In this document: one piece after another, positions 6,157-8,891 of the stretch
How the letters are laid out: each line of letters begins with the position of its first letter
Numbering within the stretch: position 1 is the first letter of the stretch
NCBI GenBank assembly: GCA_021845325.1
Contig: JAKBRR010000052.1
Coordinates: forward strand, 1 to 8,891
Direction: 5' to 3'
DNA from: Thermoplasmata archaeon
GTDB lineage: Archaea; Thermoplasmatota; Thermoplasmata; Thermoplasmatales; Thermoplasmataceae
Length of the DNA: 8,891 nt
Made by a program: the position numbers and the translations under genes
The notes under the pieces: model-generated
What the model was told of the DNA's origin: nothing
Seen by the model: only the letters and a program-made list of their open reading frames with translations
The model's database searches: none

Positions 6157-6186
6157 TTTATTAGAAATGTTTAAAAAGGGATTTTT

Positions 6187-7557
6187 ATGCAAAAAATAAA
6201 CGGAGAAATTAAAGATGAAGTATCTCAAAAAATTATACTGAAAACTGAATTACCCGGGCCAAACGCGAGGAAGATCATTGGAGACGATGAAAAATTTCTT
6301 GCTACGACTACAAAATCGTTGCCAGCGGTAGCAAAGAGAGCAAAGGGTGTTTTTGTTGAAGACGTTGATGAAAACGTGTTCATAGATTTTGCAGCAGGTA
6401 TTAGTGTTAACAACATGGGGCATATTCATCCATATATCACAAAGAAGGTTGAAGAACAGCTCTGGAAACTCTGGCACTTTGCCGGAACTGATTATTACTA
6501 TAAAGAACAGGTGGATGCAGGAAGAGCTATTGAGGAGATAACTCCAGGAAATTTCAGTAAGAAGGTCTTTTTCACAAACAGCGGAACAGAAAGCAATGAA
6601 GCCGCAATCAAGGTTGCAAAAATTAACAAGAGGAAACAGGGATTTATAGCATTCATAGGGGGATTCCATGGTAGAAGCCAGGGAGCGCTTTCATTCACTG
6701 CATCAAAGTCAATTCAGAGAAAGGGATTGTTTCCATCAATGCCAGGTGTTGAACACGTTCCTTTCCCAAATCCATACAGAAATGTGTTTAATATAGATGG
6801 GTACGAAAACCCGGAGGAGCTAACAGAACTAACACTGGATTTCATTGAGAAGTATACTTTTAAAATGTATGCGCCACCTGAAAATCTGGCCGCCATAATG
6901 GTAGAACCAATTCAGGGAGAGGGGGGATATATCGTTCCGCCTCAGGGATTCCACAAAAAACTGAAAAAGCTTGCTGAAGACAATGATATGCTTTTAATAA
7001 TGGATGAGGTACAGAGCGGGTTTGGCAGGACAGGTAAGTATTTTGCTTCAGAGCACTTTGGCGTTGTTCCAGATATAATATCTCTGGCAAAGGCAATTGC
7101 CAACGGAATTCCAATGGGAGCAACAGTCTTTAGAGCAGATATAGATTTCCCGGAAAAAGGTCTTCATTCCAATACATTCGGAGGCAATCCTCTTGCGTCG
7201 GTTGCATGTGTTGCAACAATTGAGGCAATGAAAAAGGAAAATGCAGTTGAAAATGCGGCAAAAAGAGGGAAGCACATGGAAAGCAGACTTAATGAACTGA
7301 AGGATAAATACGACGCAATAGGAGATGTGAGGGGAAAAGGTCTAATGCTTGCAATTGACTTTGTTAAAGACAGAAGAACAAAGGAGCCGGATACCAGGTT
7401 AAGGGATAAGGTCGAGCTGGAGTCCTATAAACAGGGAGTCCTTCTGCTTTCCACTGGTGAGAGCGCAATCAGAGTGATCCCGCCATTAATCATTACCGAT
7501 GAGCAGGTTGACATGGGCATAGAGGCAATGGAAAGAGCCATCAAAAAATCACTATAA
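6187..7557 (+). CDS. Class III PLP aminotransferase (4-aminobutyrate/ornithine aminotransferase family)
   Basis: A 456-residue fold-type I PLP enzyme. The phosphate-binding N-S-G-T-E-S lies at 131-136. G-G-F-H-G-R-S (158-164) supplies the aromatic residue stacking on the cofactor. V-E-P-I-Q-G-E-G-G (239-247) and D-E-V-Q-S-G-F-G-R-T-G-K (273-284) follow, with Asp273 binding the pyridine nitrogen. The Schiff-base lysine is K302 in S-L-A-K-A-I-A-N-G. T330 in T-F-G-G-N-P-L-A and a C-terminal I-R-V-I-P-P-L complete the set. All catalytic residues are intact and the length is typical. Archaeal members include GABA and ornithine omega-aminotransferases and also Ala/Ser or broad amino-acid racemases, so the substrate is open. 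It uses the amino group of an omega- or alpha-amino acid with 2-oxoglutarate or a similar acceptor if it is a true transaminase. The start ATG has AAGGG upstream. Its last codons overlap the resolvase stop. Confidence 0.93.
   Translation: MQKINGEIKDEVSQKIILKTELPGPNARKIIGDDEKFLATTTKSLPAVAKRAKGVFVEDVDENVFIDFAAGISVNNMGHIHPYITKKVEEQLWKLWHFAGTDYYYKEQVDAGRAIEEITPGNFSKKVFFTNSGTESNEAAIKVAKINKRKQGFIAFIGGFHGRSQGALSFTASKSIQRKGLFPSMPGVEHVPFPNPYRNVFNIDGYENPEELTELTLDFIEKYTFKMYAPPENLAAIMVEPIQGEGGYIVPPQGFHKKLKKLAEDNDMLLIMDEVQSGFGRTGKYFASEHFGVVPDIISLAKAIANGIPMGATVFRADIDFPEKGLHSNTFGGNPLASVACVATIEAMKKENAVENAAKRGKHMESRLNELKDKYDAIGDVRGKGLMLAIDFVKDRRTKEPDTRLRDKVELESYKQGVLLLSTGESAIRVIPPLIITDEQVDMGIEAMERAIKKSL
7543..7548 (-). 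terminator. T6 tract just after the resolvase stop
   Basis: The minus strand reads TAG-TGA-TTTTTT directly behind the resolvase gene, a likely oligo-T termination signal. It lies inside the last codons of the convergent aminotransferase gene (two Lys codons). No hairpin is seen. Confidence 0.3.
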
Positions 7558-8076
7558 TGATTGAAGGTTCTCAAAGAAAGAAATCATTCTATGCAAAGGG
7601 AGACCTTCTTCCCATTGCATTATATAATTATTATTTTTTGTTATTTTCACGTTGGGTATAATGGAATACAGCGATCTGAATCTTCCTCTGGGCTCTCCGG
7701 GAATTGAAAATATCCTCCAGGGATCGTCTGTGGCATTTTTTAGTCTGAACGCATAAATCAGAAAAAGTCCGGCATCCTCACACATTTTACTTAATTTAAG
7801 GGCCTGATCCTGATTTTTTCCACTGGAAGAGGAAAATGTCAAATTGTCGCTTGAAGAACTTTTAACTTCAATTATCATAGAAATATCATATCTTACTGCA
7901 ACTATATCAGCGCCCTTTGACCCTGCTGACCGGGTAACATAGAATGGAGACTTTATAAGACTCTCCAGTGAAGCCCTTTTTTCATAATCCAGTTTCCTGG
8001 CAAGCCTCTTTATAGACTCCTTTTTCCCAGAAAGAATTGAAACAAGCTCCCTTTCATAAATACTGCCATTCAACAA
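7552..8076 (-). CDS. hjc: Holliday junction resolvase, Hjc-type
   Basis: A 174-residue archaeal Hjc-like nuclease that would cut four-way DNA junctions at the end of recombination. The catalytic set is visible: an N-terminal Y-E-R-E-L-V helix (E8 or E10), R-S-A-G-S-K-G-A-D-I-V-A-V (49-61, with catalytic Ser and D57), then I-I-E-V-K-S (E70 and K72), with a Q-D-Q-A-L-K-L helix (89-95). This is the PD-(D/E)XK core. Classic Hjc proteins are about 120-145 residues. Here there are extra residues between E-R-E-L-V and R-S-A-G (about 13-44), and the C-terminus is extended past W120. Start codon candidates are TTG at 8074-8076 or 8071-8073. No in-frame ATG is available, and an upstream TGA closes the frame. 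The stop TAG overlaps the aminotransferase stop. Confidence 0.85.
   Translation of the reverse strand: MLNGSIYERELVSILSGKKESIKRLARKLDYEKRASLESLIKSPFYVTRSAGSKGADIVAVRYDISMIIEVKSSSSDNLTFSSSSGKNQDQALKLSKMCEDAGLFLIYAFRLKNATDDPWRIFSIPGEPRGRFRSLYSIIPNVKITKNNNYIMQWEEGLPLHRMISFFENLQSL
7634..7639 (+). terminator. T6 tract downstream of aminotransferase
   Basis: A T6 run in TTATTATTTTTTGTTATTTT, about 75 bases after the aminotransferase stop, is the first strong oligo-T on the plus strand. It would end the transcript inside the antisense of the resolvase gene. The assignment is by sequence only. Confidence 0.25.
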
Positions 8077-8173
8077 TTGTGATTTATCTCATCCTATTAA
8101 TTTCTTTCAATTGGCCAAATGATATAGTTAATAATTACAGAGAGAATCAGCCTGGATCAGAATTAAAGGTTCA
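8077..8173. promoter_or_regulatory. Divergent intergenic region between resolvase and MFS genes
   Basis: Ninety-seven AT-rich bases serve two outward genes. For the MFS gene, TTAATAATT (8128-8136) could be the TATA box and AAGGT (8166-8170) the ribosome binding site. For the resolvase, the minus strand holds AAATTAATAGG about 20-25 bases before the TTG start, again compatible with a leaderless message. An 8-bp palindrome, TTGGCCAA (8111-8118), lies between them and may be an operator. Confidence 0.35.
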
Positions 8174-8891
8174 ATGATTCTTGGAAAATTAAGGTCGCAA
8201 ACCAGTGTCATAAGGGCAATGGGTTATGCAGACTTTATCAGAGGCTTCGGCAGGTATCCCACATGGATACTTCTTGTGATATATCTTTCATCCATAAGAA
8301 ATATGAGTTTTATTGATATTGGAGCGATTTTCTTCGTTCAATCCATCATTTCATTTCCAATAAATATTGCTGGCGGTAGATTTATAGACAGGGTTGGCAG
8401 GCGTTCTATAAGTCTGATCCTCCCCCTAGCTCTTGTGATAATCTATTTTCTTCTGTTCGTTTCCGTATTAGACAATGGAAATATCTGGTTTATCATAGTA
8501 GAATTTGTTTCTACAGGAATCCTCAGCTCTGTACAATGGGTCGTCATAAATGCAATCATTACAGATAATTCCACTCTATCAGGACGTCTGGACGCTTTCA
8601 CTGTATTGAGGATACTGGGCAACGCAGGGATAGGGGTCGGCCTTGTTCTGTCTGGGGTTTTTGCAATATTTCAACCTGCGCTATTCTTTGTTGTACCGGC
8701 AGGTGGATCAATAGTGGAGTTTTTCATCTTCATGAAATATGTTCCTGAATCCAAACCCTCATTTGCAGTGGATAATCATGAAAACAGAAGAAAAATAAAG
8801 GTTTACCGGGATGGGCTCCTCATTATTATTACCGTTATAATGGCCACTTCCGCATTATTTGCCAATCAGTGGGAAACGCCAAAGATCGGAA
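8174..8891 (+). CDS. MFS transporter, N-terminal part (runs off window)
   Basis: The first 239 residues of a major facilitator superfamily permease, cut by the window edge. The clearest mark is motif A, G-G-R-F-I-D-R-V-G-R-R (67-77), in the loop between the second and third membrane helices. Helices can be placed at about 28-42, 48-68, 78-98, 103-125, 147-166, 169-188 and a seventh starting at 214. A charged segment (about 191-212) fits the central loop of the 6+6 fold. The ATG at 8174-8176 is the first possible start after a TAA in frame and has AAGGT four bases upstream. The substrate cannot be predicted from this half. Drug efflux or sugar/organic-acid transport are both possible. Confidence 0.85.
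   Translation, partial: MILGKLRSQTSVIRAMGYADFIRGFGRYPTWILLVIYLSSIRNMSFIDIGAIFFVQSIISFPINIAGGRFIDRVGRRSISLILPLALVIIYFLLFVSVLDNGNIWFIIVEFVSTGILSSVQWVVINAIITDNSTLSGRLDAFTVLRILGNAGIGVGLVLSGVFAIFQPALFFVVPAGGSIVEFFIFMKYVPESKPSFAVDNHENRRKIKVYRDGLLIIITVIMATSALFANQWETPKIG

Larger units (their letters stand above)
6008..6186. promoter_or_regulatory. Divergent promoter region between VIT fusion and aminotransferase
   Basis: Both neighbours are transcribed outward from this AT-rich 179-base stretch. Besides the two TATA boxes it holds a small inverted repeat, TACGA-GAT-TCGTA (6108-6120), nested within AATTAC (6098-6103) and GTAATT (6118-6123), and a repeated ATTATAGT (near 6088 and 6121). These could be regulator sites. 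All are short and may be chance. Confidence 0.35.

Noticed and set aside
6250..6669. Minus-strand open frame of 139 codons, Cys rich
   Set aside because: It is antisense to the aminotransferase between the start and the H-G-R-S motif. It has no start signal or family likeness.
8174..8891. MFS gene as a drug-resistance determinant
   Set aside because: Only the N-terminal half is visible, and motif A is shared by many MFS families, so no substrate class can be assigned.

Overview
This window comes from an archaeon. The minus strand between 514 and 2413 carries ribosomal protein S19e, a PDCD5-type DNA-binding protein, ribosomal protein L39e, ribosomal protein L31e and initiation factor aIF6. 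These families, packed in this order, are a euryarchaeal arrangement. AT-rich intergenic DNA, TATA boxes about 25 bases before several start codons (apparently leaderless genes) and frequent TTG starts suggest a Thermoplasmata-like lineage. That placement is inferred, not proven.

Layout: (1) 1-96, plus strand: the last 31 codons of a gene that looks like pyrE (orotate phosphoribosyltransferase). (2) 97-513: no intact gene. The minus strand holds a decayed reading frame resembling the N-terminal part of an IS5-type transposase, directly behind aIF6. (3) 514-2413, minus: the translation operon, with a promoter upstream near 2510. L39e (51 aa) is a very short gene between PDCD5 and L31e. (4) 2588-4971, minus: a two-gene ABC exporter, an ATPase followed by a large two-module membrane protein, with stop and start codons overlapping. 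(5) 5015-6007, minus: a ferritin-like (rubrerythrin) domain fused to a VIT1/CCC1 iron/manganese transporter. (6) 6187-7557, plus: a class III PLP aminotransferase. (7) 7552-8076, minus: a Hjc-type Holliday junction resolvase, tail-to-tail with the aminotransferase and overlapping it by 6 bases. (8) 8174 to the window end, plus: an MFS transporter cut off by the edge.

Gene interplay: the translation block supplies 40S-type (S19e) and 50S-type (L31e, L39e) ribosomal proteins plus the subunit anti-association factor aIF6, from one transcript. The ABC pair must form one exporter. The VIT fusion lies 43 bases upstream on the same strand. It may be co-transcribed with the exporter, but a perfect 14-bp palindrome and a TATA-like box lie between them, so separate control is equally possible. 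The rest are independent metabolic, repair and transport genes.

I see no CRISPR array, toxin-antitoxin pair, defence island or complete insertion sequence. The points most worth following up are the ferritin-VIT fusion beside an ABC exporter of unknown substrate, the two-module permease, the insertion in the resolvase, and the transposase-like debris where the usual genes following aIF6 would be expected.
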